A stretch of 64,000 bases of DNA from Pandoraea oxalativorans (GTDB taxonomy: Bacteria > Pseudomonadota > Gammaproteobacteria > Burkholderiales > Burkholderiaceae): positions 310,001 to 374,000 of the forward strand of contig NZ_CP011518.2 in NCBI RefSeq assembly GCF_000972785.3. Reading direction: 5' to 3'. The notes under the pieces are model-generated. The model saw only the letters and a program-made list of their open reading frames with translations, was not told the DNA's origin and made no database searches. The position numbers and the translations under genes are program-made. Shown here piece after piece: positions 16,875-26,268 of the stretch. Within the stretch, counting starts at the first letter, position 1; each line of letters begins with the position of its first letter.

Positions 16875-17339
16875 ACAGTAAGCTCCTTTGCAATCTCCAC
16901 CCAACCAATGAGATGCGTCGCCAGCTTCCCCAAGACCCCTGCAATTTACCCAAACGCATCACAAGAAACCAATGTAACCCGGCACGGCTGCGGCGTCGGC
17001 GTGCCGTATCTGCCGGGGGCAACAGGGCACGCAAGGGGCTCGCAACGGCGGCGGTTATCGAGATCGCACCCGCTCGGCCGAGACGTCTTTCTCAGACGTC
17101 GTCGGCGACTCGAGGCCCCCGGAGGACGGCGCGCAATGCGTGTATGCCAACGGATGGGGGAATGTCATGCCGCGATTCTGTCAGAGAAGTATCGCGCGGT
17201 GGAGGGCGCTGACGATAAATGATCAAGCCGTGCCCGAACGCGTGGTCCAGGGGAGAACCGTTCGATGGACTCAGTGAACGCTTGCGGGGCCTGCGCCGGC
17301 GTGGCGAAGTCGGCCGCAAATTTTTAAAGGATCACGCGC
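16875..17339. other. No gene recognised
   Basis: GC-rich DNA upstream of the GntP remnant; it should hold the old gntP promoter. The open frames here have no natural-looking composition. Confidence 0.4.
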
Positions 17340-17852
17340 CCTCATGAGCGCTGCGAGCGCGCGTTTGACGCGGCTCGGCTCGGGGGTGACTCGGTCTCTG
17401 ACGTCGGGCGTTGGGAGCTGCCGAGCTTCGCAAGGGCGCCACCCTTGACCGCGCGTCGCCGGTGCGCCTGCGTCTTGATCGATATTGACAGCCGTGTGGC
17501 CGTCTATCGGGCGAAGACCGCGGGGAGGTCAACGCTTCAACCGCTGTCTGAAGGAGACTTTCGTGATACCGCTCGCCGCCACGCTCAAGCGGTCGGCGCT
17601 GAAGCGGGATGTTGAAGCCGCCATGCGCGCATCGACCGGTGGCTCGCACACGTCGCCAACATGCGCGCGCACGCAACCACGCGCGCGCGACCGGTCGCAA
17701 GGCCAGCGCTCGGGCGGGCAGCGCTGCTGCCGCTGCCCGTGCCGACATCCATGCCGGGGCCGGCGCCTTCGACGCCGCGCCGGGGAGTGCCGCGCGAGCG
17801 CCTTCAGCATCCTCTGTCGGTGTACGACGCCCCGCTGGAGGTCGCGGCATGA
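17340..17852 (+). pseudogene. IS21-family istA 3' remnant
   Basis: Scattered over frames: FVIPLAATLKRSALKRDVEAA (17561 onward), LLPLPVP, and RLQHPLSVYDAPLEVAA to the stop at 17852. These match the C-terminal third of IS21 transposases of the IS408 type. Several frame changes. The stop overlaps the istB start as ATGA. Confidence 0.65.
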
Positions 17853-18305
17853 CTCTGCGGCACGAACGCATTGCCGGCCTAGGCAAACCGCTCAAACTCG
17901 GGCGCATCTCAAGCGACCGGGCAGCGCGCGCACAGCACACGGCAACGGCCGAGGCGGGCCTTGCCCCGTCGGTTCAACATAGGAAATCGCTCGATTACGG
18001 TTGATTGGTGACCGATACGGGGGCCCGCAAGCTGATGTACGTAAGTGGATATGGTGATCCTCGACGAGCCGGGCCACTTGCCATTCAGCCGGACGGGCGG
18101 CGCGCTGCTATTTCATCCGCTCTCGAAGCTGGACGAACACACCGGCGTGGCGATAACGACGAACCTGAGCTTTAGCGAATGGGCCGGCGTATTCGGGGAT
18201 GCAAAGATGACCACTGCGCTGCTCGACCGGGTGACGCATCCCCGCCACATCGTCGAGACGGGCAACGAGTCCTGGCGGTTCAAGACCGGTTCGGCAAAGT
18301 CTTGG
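17849..18305 (+). pseudogene. IS21-family istB, decayed
   Basis: It begins MTLRHERIAGLGKPLKLGRI (start of the IstB helper ATPase), then a large internal deletion with loss of the Walker A region, then in another frame VILDEPGHLPFSRTGGALLF (Walker B-like) and TNLSFSEWAGVFGDAKMTTALLDR, the well conserved IstB C-terminal half. IS21-end-like repeats (GGTCAAAATTCGATGAAAA) follow at 18388-18406. Not functional. Confidence 0.75.
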
Positions 18306-18740
18306 GTATCGCGGAAAAAGGCCCTCAACGGCACGGAAGCCGACGACTTATTCACACCGAAGGGGAGGTACTACGCTGTTTGGGGTGGGTCAAAATTCGA
18401 TGAAAACCCCGGGGGGCGAGATTGGGTGAAAATCAACAGTCGTGAGCGTCGAGTCCCTCGATGCCCGATCCGGGTGCACCGCTCCCCGCGTGGACGGACC
18501 GGCTCAAGCCACGCCGGTTGACCGGGGCCGGCGTCGCCGGCGGTGCCGGAGCAGGGCTTGCTTGCGCCGCCCCCCCTGACGCTCAGGCGCAGCGGGCCGG
18601 CCGTCTACCGCCACGCGCGGCGCGCGCCCTCGCGTGTCACAGGCACTTTCTCGCGGGGACCAATGTCAACGGCCTCGGCCCACTTCCGCGTACCCCGTGC
18701 CGGCTTCACGTCCCCCTGTCGATCCCGTCCGAGGGAGACT

Positions 18741-18757
18741 TCAGGTGTTCACCGGAG
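18741..18757 (+). promoter_or_regulatory. 17-bp palindrome shared with two other loci
   Basis: TCAGGTGTTCACCGGAG, 98 bp before the start at 18856. The same palindrome occurs at 43152-43168 and 59305-59321 upstream of two other effector-like genes (consensus TCAGGTGTYCRCCTGAG). Likely an operator for a common dimeric regulator. Confidence 0.6.
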
Positions 18758-18855
18758 TCGCACCACCGGGGGCGCCTCCTACCCTGAAGCGCATGTCGGC
18801 AGCCGCCGGCCGCGCGCCTGCGGCCAGCGCCGCGGCGACTCTCAGGAGCTTCCCT

Positions 18856-20280
18856 ATGCGAAAGACTAACGTCAGCGGTGCCGGCAACCTCTTGGGGGCG
18901 CAACTCATGCCCATCGAGGACCCCAACGCCGACCCCGTCGCCGACCCCGAGGCTATGCCCGTCATACCCCCCGATCTCGATTTTCAGGAGCATGCGCTGG
19001 CCGCGGTGCGTCAGGCGCTGTTGCAAGCGCCCGCGCTGCGGGACTGGTGCAACTTCGCCTTTAACGGCCAGCTTGACGACCTGGTCTGCCACCTCCTGAT
19101 CAACCTCATGTTCCACAAGCACGCCGACGACAGGCACCTGGCGGGCACGGCGACGGCCACGGCGTTGGCGTTGCGCGAGCTCATGCTGGCGCAGCTCGCG
19201 CCCCTGCTGTCCCACCAGGGGCGGACGGCCCTGCAGGCCAGCTTGGACGCCAACGCGGACGCCAACGCGCTCCCCAACGCGTTTGCCCTCCACCTGGCGC
19301 CACGGGACCGGTGGTATCTGAATGCTTTGGTGTGCCGCCAAGAGGCGGCGGACTGTCTGGCGCGCGAGGAGTACAAGCAGGCCGCCACCCACTTCGAGAA
19401 CGCGGCGAACGGCTTCGCGAATGTGCCGGAGACGGCCGTGTTGGTGGCCGAATGCTATCGGCAGGCAGCCCACGCGCACGCGCAGGACCATCATGCCATC
19501 ACCGCCGCCGCCCTCTTGGTGAAAGTCGGCCTCATCGAGTTCGCCCATGTGAATGTCCTCTATGACCGCGCCCCCGCCCAATTCGAGGACGTGATGGCCT
19601 GTCTGGACGCCTTTGCGCGGGGCGCCGGCGACTTGGCGGCGGCCGCCGCCCTCTACCGAAAGATGGGGCTGCACAGCGAGTCTGTCGCCCTCAATAGGAA
19701 GGCCGCCGACGCCTACGCGACGTTGAAGTTGTACGCGCATGCCGCGCGGTGCCACGACGAGATCGCCGATACCTGGGCCGCCATCGTCGACACCGCCCTC
19801 CAGGCGGGTGACCACACACGGGTCGCCGCCGCCGCTTCGGCGTCCGTGCAGGCGGCCGAAAACGCCGCGCGTTGCTATCTGAAAGTGGACGATTACGTGA
19901 GCGCCGGCTACGCCATGGTGAAGGCGGGTGATTACGTGACCGCCGGGCATGCGTTGGCCCAGGGGGGCGCTTACGCGGCGGCTGCCGTGGCCTTCGCGGC
20001 GGGGCAGGAGTACGCCCTGGCCGGCGGGTGCTACCAGTGGGTCGCACAGTGCTACGAGATTATCGTCACGCAGCATCAGCAAGCGGGGCGCACGGCGCAG
20101 GCCCGCGACGCCACCCAAGAGGCCTTGACGTACTACCTGCGGGCCATCGACCAATTCACGCGGGCCGCACAGGGCGCCGTCGATGGGGCGCAGATCGCCG
20201 GCGCGATCGCCACCGCCGAGACGCGCGTCGCCGCCTTGCGGCTCGCGCTGCAAGCGCCGCAGGCGCTGGCGAGCGAGTGA
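18856..20280 (+). CDS. Alpha-solenoid (TPR/SNAP-like) protein, unknown function
   Basis: 474 aa from ATG 18856, chosen because CAGGAG lies 7 nt upstream; other in-frame ATGs (18793, 18908) lack this. No signal peptide or membrane segment. From about residue 150 the chain is a run of degenerate two-helix repeats rich in A, Y and D/G turns, such as CLAREEYKQAATHFENAANGF, KAADAYATLKLYAHAARCHD, AARCYLKVDDYVSAGYAMVK and GGAYAAAAVAFAAGQEYALA. The pattern resembles TPR and eukaryotic alpha-SNAP solenoids. The N-terminal 100 residues (P- and D-rich, then helical) are unlike anything I know. It stands alone, with a palindromic operator upstream and a strong hairpin downstream. Possibly a secreted host-interaction protein; that is inference. 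Confidence 0.65.
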   Translation: MRKTNVSGAGNLLGAQLMPIEDPNADPVADPEAMPVIPPDLDFQEHALAAVRQALLQAPALRDWCNFAFNGQLDDLVCHLLINLMFHKHADDRHLAGTATATALALRELMLAQLAPLLSHQGRTALQASLDANADANALPNAFALHLAPRDRWYLNALVCRQEAADCLAREEYKQAATHFENAANGFANVPETAVLVAECYRQAAHAHAQDHHAITAAALLVKVGLIEFAHVNVLYDRAPAQFEDVMACLDAFARGAGDLAAAAALYRKMGLHSESVALNRKAADAYATLKLYAHAARCHDEIADTWAAIVDTALQAGDHTRVAAAASASVQAAENAARCYLKVDDYVSAGYAMVKAGDYVTAGHALAQGGAYAAAAVAFAAGQEYALAGGCYQWVAQCYEIIVTQHQQAGRTAQARDATQEALTYYLRAIDQFTRAAQGAVDGAQIAGAIATAETRVAALRLALQAPQALASE

Positions 20281-20292
20281 CTTTCGCCCGCG

Positions 20293-20318
20293 CCCTGCGC
20301 CCGCGCGTGGGCGCAGGG
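20293..20318 (+). terminator. Hairpin after the alpha-solenoid gene
   Basis: CCCTGCGCCC and GGGCGCAGGG, a perfect 10-bp stem with a 6-nt loop, 12 nt after the stop. No U-run, so it may mark an mRNA end rather than terminate by itself. Confidence 0.5.
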
Positions 20319-20756
20319 GGCACCGGGGCATCCATCGCGGGCGTTGTGAATGCGGCGGCGGTCATGCGGCGGCGGCCGGTCGGTGCCGGCCCGACGCCCC
20401 GGCGACGGGGCGTCATGCACGTGAGTTGCGGGCCGAACGGGCGGGCGCGCGTCGCGCCAGGCGCATCGAGAGGCTGCTCGCGCAAGCACCCCGCTTACGC
20501 TCATGTCGCCCCCCTCGTCGGACGGCGCGCCCGCTTTGCCTCACGGTATCGTCGTCTTGCGTGGCGCTGACATGGCGTCCACAGCGCACGCAGTGGGACG
20601 GCCGCGCGCCCCTGCCGTCGCATGGTGGATGACCGCCAGGCCGTGTGGTGTCGCGTGGGCGCACTCGACCGGCCGACGCGCTCGACCGGCACCTGGGCCA
20701 AGAGGCTCGTGATGGTGTTACCACCTCTATTCGACGGCGCAGTCCCGCACGTGCGC
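20319..20756. other. No gene recognised
   Basis: Very GC-rich sequence with long but low-complexity frames (A/R/P rich) on both strands. No motif seen. Confidence 0.4.
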
Positions 20757-20820
20757 ACGGTGGTCCCAGGAGTATTGTGATAGCCATTCGTCGCGCACCG
20801 TCCGGTTGAATCGCTCTAGG
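20757..20820 (-). pseudogene. IS3-family orfB fragment
   Basis: About 20 codons read LERFNRTVRDEWLSQYSWD, the region around the catalytic glutamate in IS407-like transposases. Too short for a subgroup. Confidence 0.5.
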
Positions 20821-20917
20821 TCGGCGGCGGCAAGGGGGCACCTGAGCCGCACCGTGCGCATGACGCGCCAGCATTTCGGCGGGGAGCCGGGATAGGGGCG
20901 GGCTGGCGCATGCCCCT

Positions 20918-21304
20918 ATGCGCATTTTTCGCGACGCGGCCGCCGCCAACCGGCTCATGCGCAAGTTGCTCAAGCGCTACGGTTGTCCGCGCGTGATCGT
21001 CACGAACAAACTGCGCAGCTACGCGGCGGCCCACCGCGAGCTCGGGCTAAGCGTTGAGCACCGCCAGCATAAAGATTTGAACAGCCGGCCGGAGAATTCG
21101 CATCAGCCTACGCGGGTGCGGGAAGAGGGGATGCGCCGCTTTACGTCGGCACGTCAATTGCAGCGCTTCGTTTCAGTGCACGGTCAGGTTTCGAACCTGT
21201 TCATGGCGTGCCGCTATCACCGCAATGCCGAGCGCAAACGCACGGTGCGCACCCAGGCCTTTGCGGCCGGGGAATGGGCGTGCTCTGCCCGCTTGCCGGC
21301 GTAA
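20918..21304 (+). pseudogene. IS6-family transposase 3' fragment
   Basis: 128 codons homologous to the C-terminal half of IS6 transposases: FRDAAAANRLMRKLLKRYG, VIVTNKLRSYAAAHREL (second catalytic aspartate replaced by N in VTNKLRS), PENSHQPTRVREEGMRRF (glutamate) and FMACRYHRNAERKRTVRTQA. The N-terminal HTH and first aspartate are absent. A matching 5' fragment lies at 26269-26586, perhaps from another copy. Confidence 0.75.
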
Positions 21305-21970
21305 CGGGCGTCGTCTCCTGCCTTTGTGCCTTGGCCCGTCGACAAACCAACAACCTGACAATACCCTGGGCAGGTATGGGACCGGGTGCAACGCCGTTCG
21401 GGAGTTGCTCGCGCTGTGCCAGAACCCGATACACCGTTGATCGATCGATGCCAAACAGCTTGGCAATTTCCTGACGGCTCGCCTTCCCTTCATCAACCGG
21501 TTGATAGATATGCTTAAGCTGCGCCGGCTCGAGCTTTGACTTGCGGCCGAACTTCGTGCCGCGAGCCTTCGCAGCGGCTCGGCCGCTGCTGGTGCGCTTA
21601 ACAATGAGACAGCGTTCGACTTCGGCGATGCTGGCGAACACCGTCGACACCATGCGGCCGGCCGGTGTCGTCGTGTCGGCCCAAGGCTCGGCAAGACTGC
21701 GTAGGCCGCGCCGGCATCGCGTATGCGCTCAACGATCTCCAACAGGTCACGAATGCTGCGCGCGAGACGGTCCAAACGCATGACGACAACGACATCGCTC
21801 GCGCGCAAGGGGTCGAGCATCCGATTGAGCTGCGGACGTGCGCGTTGGGTGCCTGTGATCTTCTCGGCGAAGATCCGGCCGCACCCGGTCGCGCGTAACT
21901 GCGCCTCCTGATTTGTCAGGTCCTGGTCGCGCGTCGAAACGCGCGCATAGCCGATCAGGTGGATGTCCAA
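21201..21970 (-). pseudogene. Serine recombinase (resolvase/invertase), frameshifted copy 1
   Basis: The N-terminal catalytic domain begins MDIHLIGYARVSTRDQD (Ser12 the nucleophile) and has VVVVMRLDRLARSIRD. At DAGAAYAVLP it loses frame: one C missing near 21711 relative to the expected GAGLRSLAEPWADTTTP; the next frame goes on with GRMVSTVFASIAEVER and a C-terminal HTH (SRQEIAKLFGIDRSTVYRVL). The tail then runs into the IS6 fragment. The same one-base loss is in the copy at 22498-23114. Resolvases of this family act on transposon or plasmid dimers. Confidence 0.8.
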
Positions 21971-22001
21971 CTTCTGGGGTCCAGTTCAGGATCAGTGCCG
22001 C

Positions 22002-22151
22002 GTGCGGGTCAACAACGCGGCGCAGACTTTCGCCATTCTGCGCCAGGACAACATTTACAAAACCGGCCTGAAAAACTGCCGCATCCTGGCCTGCGCCAAC
22101 GACGATTATCTTGCCAGACTCCTTGGCTGGCGCGCTGCCCAGGTCGGTTGA
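22002..22151 (+). pseudogene. ISAs1-like transposase C-terminal fragment
   Basis: Reads VRVNNAAQTFAILRQDNIYK and then ANDDYLARLLG, which fits the C-terminus of ISAs1-type transposases (NFAxLR, then the W/A-x-N-D-x-Y-L motif). A 5' ISAs1 fragment exists at 59453-59543. Moderate certainty only. Confidence 0.45.
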
Positions 22152-22497
22152 TCCTTCGTGCAATAGCCCGCAACAGGCCCGGGGCAGGTCATGACTTCAG
22201 GTCTTGACCCGATGCCGATGCTGCCGGGAGACGACGATACTTCACTCAACAGCTGACTCAATGCCGTGAAAGGATCTCGTTGCAGGAATCCTTGCTGGCG
22301 AGATGGATCAGAACCACTGTCAGATTGAGAGGAATGACCATGGACAGCATCTTTGATTTTTTCTGAACCCGCCTCGGACAAGCCAGGGACTTCGGTCTCG
22401 CGATGATCGACCTCGCGCAACCGGTCGTGGAGATGGGCACCCAGTGTTTCTGGGTCTGAAGGCGCATGACCGGCCGGGCCGAAGGGTGGCGAGCACG
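22152..22497. other. No gene recognised
   Basis: Between an ISAs1-like fragment and recombinase copy 2. An open minus-strand frame (22106-22501) lacks family resemblance and a good start. Confidence 0.35.
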
Positions 22498-23114
22498 TCA
22501 AGTCACCCCGCTCGGCCGCTGCGACAGCACGCGATACAGCGTCGATCTGTCGATACCGAACAGGTCGGCAATTTCCTGCCTGCTGGCCTTCCCTTCATCA
22601 ACCAGTTGATAGATATGCTTTAGCTGCGCTGGCTCAAGCTTCGGCTTGCGGCCGAACTTCGTGCCGCCAGCCATCGCAGCGGCTCGCCCGCTGCTGGTGC
22701 GCTCAACGATCAGGCTGCGCTCGAATTCGGCGATGCTGGCGAACACCGTCGACACCATGCGGCCGGCCGGTGTCGTCGTGTCGGCCCAAGGCTCGGCAAG
22801 ACTGCGTAGGCCGCGCCGGCATCGCGTATGCGCTCAACGATCTCCAACAGGTCACGAATGCTGCGCGCGAGACGGTCCAAACGCATGACGACACCGACAT
22901 CGCCCGCGCGCAAGGGGTCGAGCATCCGATTGAGCTGCGGACGTGTGCGTTGGGTGCCTGTGATCTTCTCGGCGAAGATCCGGCCGCACCCAGTCGCGCG
23001 TAACTGCGCCTCCTGATTTGTCTGGTCCTGGTCGCGCGTCGAAACGCGCGCATAGCCGATCAGGAAAGCACCGCTCTGCACGTCACGCGTGGCACTGTCT
23101 GTGGGATCTCGCAT
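22498..23114 (-). pseudogene. Serine recombinase, frameshifted copy 2
   Basis: Starts at 23114 (TGATG junction with the upstream gene's stop). The catalytic domain has FLIGYARVSTRDQDQTNQEA and GVVMRLDRLARSIRD, then the same one-base loss as copy 1, then in the next frame MVSTVFASIAEFERSLIVER and an HTH tail ASRQEIADLFGIDRSTLYRVL to the stop at 22498. Apart from the frame change it is complete, at about 205 codons. Both copies share the lesion but differ at other sites. Confidence 0.82.
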
Positions 23115-23440
23115 CAGTCATTGGCGCCGGGGTGGGTGGCCGCTTCGTGGCGATGCTTCCAAAGGGCGTGCATCGCGGCGAGGCGATCATTGAAGCCGCG
23201 TAGTTGCCGGCAATCGCTATCGGTCTGTTCGTTGTAAGGCGTGCTGATACTTGCATGCCACTTGCCATCAAAGCGCAGGTCGTAACCTCCGACGCACTCA
23301 GCCGTTTCCGATGTGAGGCGCGAGGCGTGACGCCGGCGCATTAGGAATCCATTGCCGGCGGTCGCCGGATAGTTGATGTTGTGCTGCACGAAGAACTCGC
23401 CGTCATCAAGCAGCACCTGGGCGGTGGTATCGATCGACAT
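23114..23440 (-). CDS. Hypothetical protein coupled to the recombinase
   Basis: 108 aa, no recognised domain. Start at 23440 with AGGAGT 6-11 nt upstream. Composition is natural (LLDDGEFFVQHNINYPA, GGYDLRFDGKWHASIST). Its stop overlaps the recombinase ATG as TGATG, so the two are an operon. Soluble, no signal peptide. Genes of this sort beside resolvases occur on plasmids, but I cannot name the family. Confidence 0.55.
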   Translation of the reverse strand: MSIDTTAQVLLDDGEFFVQHNINYPATAGNGFLMRRRHASRLTSETAECVGGYDLRFDGKWHASISTPYNEQTDSDCRQLRGFNDRLAAMHALWKHRHEAATHPGAND

Positions 23441-24069
23441 GTGTTACTCCTGCAAAGGGCGTCTTGATGGCGCTCACCGCTCGGCACGCCCATTACCGGG
23501 CGACATGTCGCGAATCATAGTCTCATATGAAATTATTTTTAAGACTATATTTCGCAACATGCTGACACTCGGCCGCACAGTGGCCGGCACGGTGTTGCAC
23601 CACTTAGGAGTTTTGCGACGCGATGCGCTCGAGCAGAAGCGCCCGTGTGTGCGTCCGTAAAAGGGGGCGTCGCCAATGTCCCTTTTCGACGACCCTGTTG
23701 ATGACGGAATCGGTAGGTTAACGCTCAATTTCGAAAGAAAAACACATTTTTATAGAGTAAAAGCCATTTATTGTCGTCGGCTTGCATACCTTCCCTAGGA
23801 CGCATATGTGGTCCAGCGCCTCCTCTTCCTTTCCACGTCCCGGTGCCCGGCGACGAACGTTCGCCACGTGCGCAATGTGGCACGCGCACGAACCGGCCCC
23901 GATGTGCTCGCTATCGAGCGCCCCACGTGATGCGTCGCTTTGCGGCGGAAACAATCAGCGCGATCCGTACTATGTCCATAAGAGCCTGCGGGGGAGTCGT
24001 CCTGCTGCTTGTGTTCGGCGTGTATTTATCTCAGTTGCGCCTTCGCAAGGCGATGACCATACTCCCTTA
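23441..24069. other. No gene recognised; partly AT-rich
   Basis: The stretch 23505-23780 is unusually AT-rich for the window (for example around 23525 and 23735-23770). It may be the left part of the AT-rich segment that carries the LRR gene, split from it by the IS5-family element at 24070. No ORF with a convincing start. Confidence 0.4.
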
Positions 24070-24984
24070 GAGACCGTTTCAAAAAGAGCCCAGGGGGGCT
24101 GTTAACCTTTTCGGCAAGCTGTTAACCTTGGCCATCTGAACAACAGGAACCGAGGGGATGGGCACGCCAATCATTGACGACGAGCTGTGGGCACTGATCG
24201 AACCTTTGCTGTCGCCGCCAAAACCGCGACGCCAGAAATATCCAGGGCGGCCACCGGTTTCAAACCGAGCTGCACTGAACGGCATCCTGTTCGTGTTCAA
24301 GACCGGGATACGCTGGTGCGACCTGTCGACCAAGTTGGGATTCGGTTCGGGGCCAACCTGCTGGAGGCGCTTGCGCGACTGGCAGAAAGCCGGCGTATGG
24401 ATCAGGTTGCACCAGCTACTGCTGGACAAGTTACGCGAGGCGGGCGAGCTCGATTTCTCACGAGCAGCCGTCGATTCATGGTCGGTGCGAGCCGTTGGGG
24501 CGGGCGAAAAACGGGCCCCAACCCCACGGATCGCTCGCGACCCGGTTCCAAGCATCACATCCTCGTCGATGCAAATGGCATCCCCGTCAGCGCAATCCTG
24601 ACCGGCGCGAACCACACCGACCTCACCCAGTTGCTGCCGCTCGTCGCCGCGATCCCACCCATTCGCGGCGTGCGCGGCCGACCGCTTCTGAAGCCCAAAG
24701 TCATCTTCGCAGACCGTGGCTATGATTCCGAGCCGCATCGTCAGGGGCTTCGCGAGCGCGGCATCAAATCGGTGTTCGCCAGGCGCCGGACAGAACACGG
24801 CAGTGGCTTGGGCAAATTCCGCTGGGTTGTCGAACGTACTCATGCGTGGCTTCACAACTTTCGCCGTCTTCGCATTCGCTTCGAACGTCGGGCTGACATT
24901 CACGAGGCATTCCTCAAACTCGGCTGTTCTCTCGTCTGCTGGAACATCTTCCGGCGCGCTGAGCCGCCTTTTTGAAACAGTCTC
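24070..24984 (+). mobile_element. IS5-family (IS427 group) element
   Basis: 915 bp, inverted repeats GAGACCGTTTCAAAAAG and CTTTTTGAAACAGTCTC, TTA on both sides (24067-24069, 24985-24987). Inserted just upstream of the LRR gene. Confidence 0.92.
24158..24975 (+). CDS. IS427-group transposase, made by -1 frameshift
   Basis: OrfA (24158-24601) holds DUF4096 and the start of the DDE domain: MGTPIIDDELWALIEPLL, FKTGIRWCDLSTKLGFGSG, SRAAVDSWSVRAVG with the first aspartate. The reading then moves by -1 at CGAAAAAC (24505-24512) into orfB, which continues KTGPNPTDRSRPGSKHHILVD, then VIFADRGYDSEPHRQ (second aspartate) and FRWVVERTHAWLHNFRRLRI (glutamate). Two overlapping ORFs with a -1 shift are the rule in this group, so the element is probably active rather than broken. 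Confidence 0.88.
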
Positions 24985-25046
24985 TTAGACGATCATTTGT
25001 TAATCGTAATAAATCAATCTTATTTGATGCTTTTGGAGAAAATATC

Positions 25047-26012
25047 ATGACATCGGTAGTATTTGGTGGGGTGGCTTATAAAACGCATCTTACCGTCAAG
25101 CGGGAGGATGACAAAGAGAGCGCGGAATCGTCCGACAAAAATAAAGGTGCGACTGATAATCAAAATACTGATATAAAGCAGGCAGAAATTAATCGAGAAC
25201 ACTGGAAAACGGCTTCGTCAGTGGGCATGAGATTTGTTGAGGTGAATAAAGGCCATGAAGTTAATATGCCAGGCCCGCCATTGAAAGAGGTCCTTAATCT
25301 TCACAAGTTAAACGTGAGTCTGTTGGAAACAACGGTGATGGTAAAGCTAGACGAAGGGGTGTCTTTAAAAAAGCAACTTTTCCATGGCTGTGCACTGGGA
25401 GGGGTGCGCCAACTATATTTGGGTTTGAAAGAAGTGATATGGAAAAGTGATGATTACAAGCAGCTTGGTAACATATTGGGTCATGATTTACATCTATTGG
25501 AAACGCTAGACATCGATATGGATTTGTTCCACCATGCTCGTGAGCTGCCCTCTAATCCGGATTCCAGTGTGAAAGCGGTGTTTCGTGGAATTGGTAATTT
25601 AAAAAAATTGGAAAATTTAAATATCAGTTTCAATTATTCAAAAGAGATTGTGGATTACGACAATGTTTTTGGGGATTTCGGCAGTCAACTGGGGAAGTTG
25701 GGGCAGTATAATAAAATAGATACATTGAAAATATCGATGCAACAGAATAAGATTGACAATGCAGAAATGTTAAGGTTGTTTAGGGGCATCTCCGAGATGA
25801 AAAGTTTGAAGAGTTTGACGATTGATCTGAGGGGTAGTCATGAGTTCGATCAAACCGGATTCGATCCTTTGGTTGGACCCTTGAAAAAGCTAAATAATCT
25901 TTCTTCGTTAACCATGAACCTTGATTCGGACATCGATGCGACGGTGCTTCGTGCCGCCCTGTCGGCGAAGGACTCTGAAAAACCTGTGAAGGTCGACATC
26001 ACCTCGGGTTGA
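25047..26012 (+). CDS. Leucine-rich-repeat-like protein, AT-rich, unknown function
   Basis: 321 aa from ATG 25047 (GGAG 8 nt upstream). Far more AT-rich than its neighbours, with K, N and D codons ending in A/T, a sign of recent transfer. The first 60 residues are polar and disordered-looking (KREDDKESAESSDKNKGATD). From about residue 120 it shows LRR-type strands at regular spacing: VRQLYLGLKEV, LLETLDIDMDLF, LKKLENLNISFN (about 183), KIDTLKISMQQN (about 224), MKSLKSLTIDLR (about 250) and LNNLSSLTMNLD (about 281). No signal peptide or membrane segment. LRR proteins with a polar N-terminus are common among secreted effectors of host-associated bacteria, but nothing here proves secretion. Confidence 0.7.
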   Translation: MTSVVFGGVAYKTHLTVKREDDKESAESSDKNKGATDNQNTDIKQAEINREHWKTASSVGMRFVEVNKGHEVNMPGPPLKEVLNLHKLNVSLLETTVMVKLDEGVSLKKQLFHGCALGGVRQLYLGLKEVIWKSDDYKQLGNILGHDLHLLETLDIDMDLFHHARELPSNPDSSVKAVFRGIGNLKKLENLNISFNYSKEIVDYDNVFGDFGSQLGKLGQYNKIDTLKISMQQNKIDNAEMLRLFRGISEMKSLKSLTIDLRGSHEFDQTGFDPLVGPLKKLNNLSSLTMNLDSDIDATVLRAALSAKDSEKPVKVDITSG

Positions 26013-26268
26013 TGACCTGGGTTGCGCCGGCCGTATTGACCCAGCCAATATTGCACGGGTTAAGCGGCTAACGCGAATGCCTCCGCCGGTGTCTGACGTC
26101 AATTAGTCGGTCCTGAAAAATTGGCGGAGCCTTATGTTGTGGTGCTGAGGTAAACAATAAGCGTTGCTGGATTTGCAAGATGAGGTCATATTTACCGGGG
26201 TATGGAGTTGCCCCTGTAACTCAGGACGGCACTGTCACGTTATCGGTAAGTTCGCGTAGGATGAAGCG
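26013..26268. other. Debris between the LRR gene and an IS6 fragment
   Basis: A minus-strand end reading TPAEAFALAA then stop (26060-26093) looks like the last codons of a transposase. The rest should include the IS6 left end. No complete gene. Confidence 0.35.

Noticed and set aside
15984..16904. 306-codon minus-strand open frame
   Set aside because: Composite of shifted GntP pieces; only the first 30 residues are coding-like, so it is described as the decayed GntP gene.
18706..20331. 541-codon open frame on the minus strand
   Set aside because: It is antisense to the alpha-solenoid gene, R/G/V-rich with no natural domain, and has no ribosome site; high GC opens long shadow frames.
20319..20756. 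Long overlapping frames in very GC-rich DNA
   Set aside because: Low-complexity A/R/P content on both strands and no start signals; not reported as genes.
24505..24512. Frameshift mutation in the IS427-group transposase
   Set aside because: The group normally uses a -1 shift at an A-rich site here; treated as programmed.
24079..24903. 274-codon minus-strand open frame
   Set aside because: Antisense to the IS427-group transposase.
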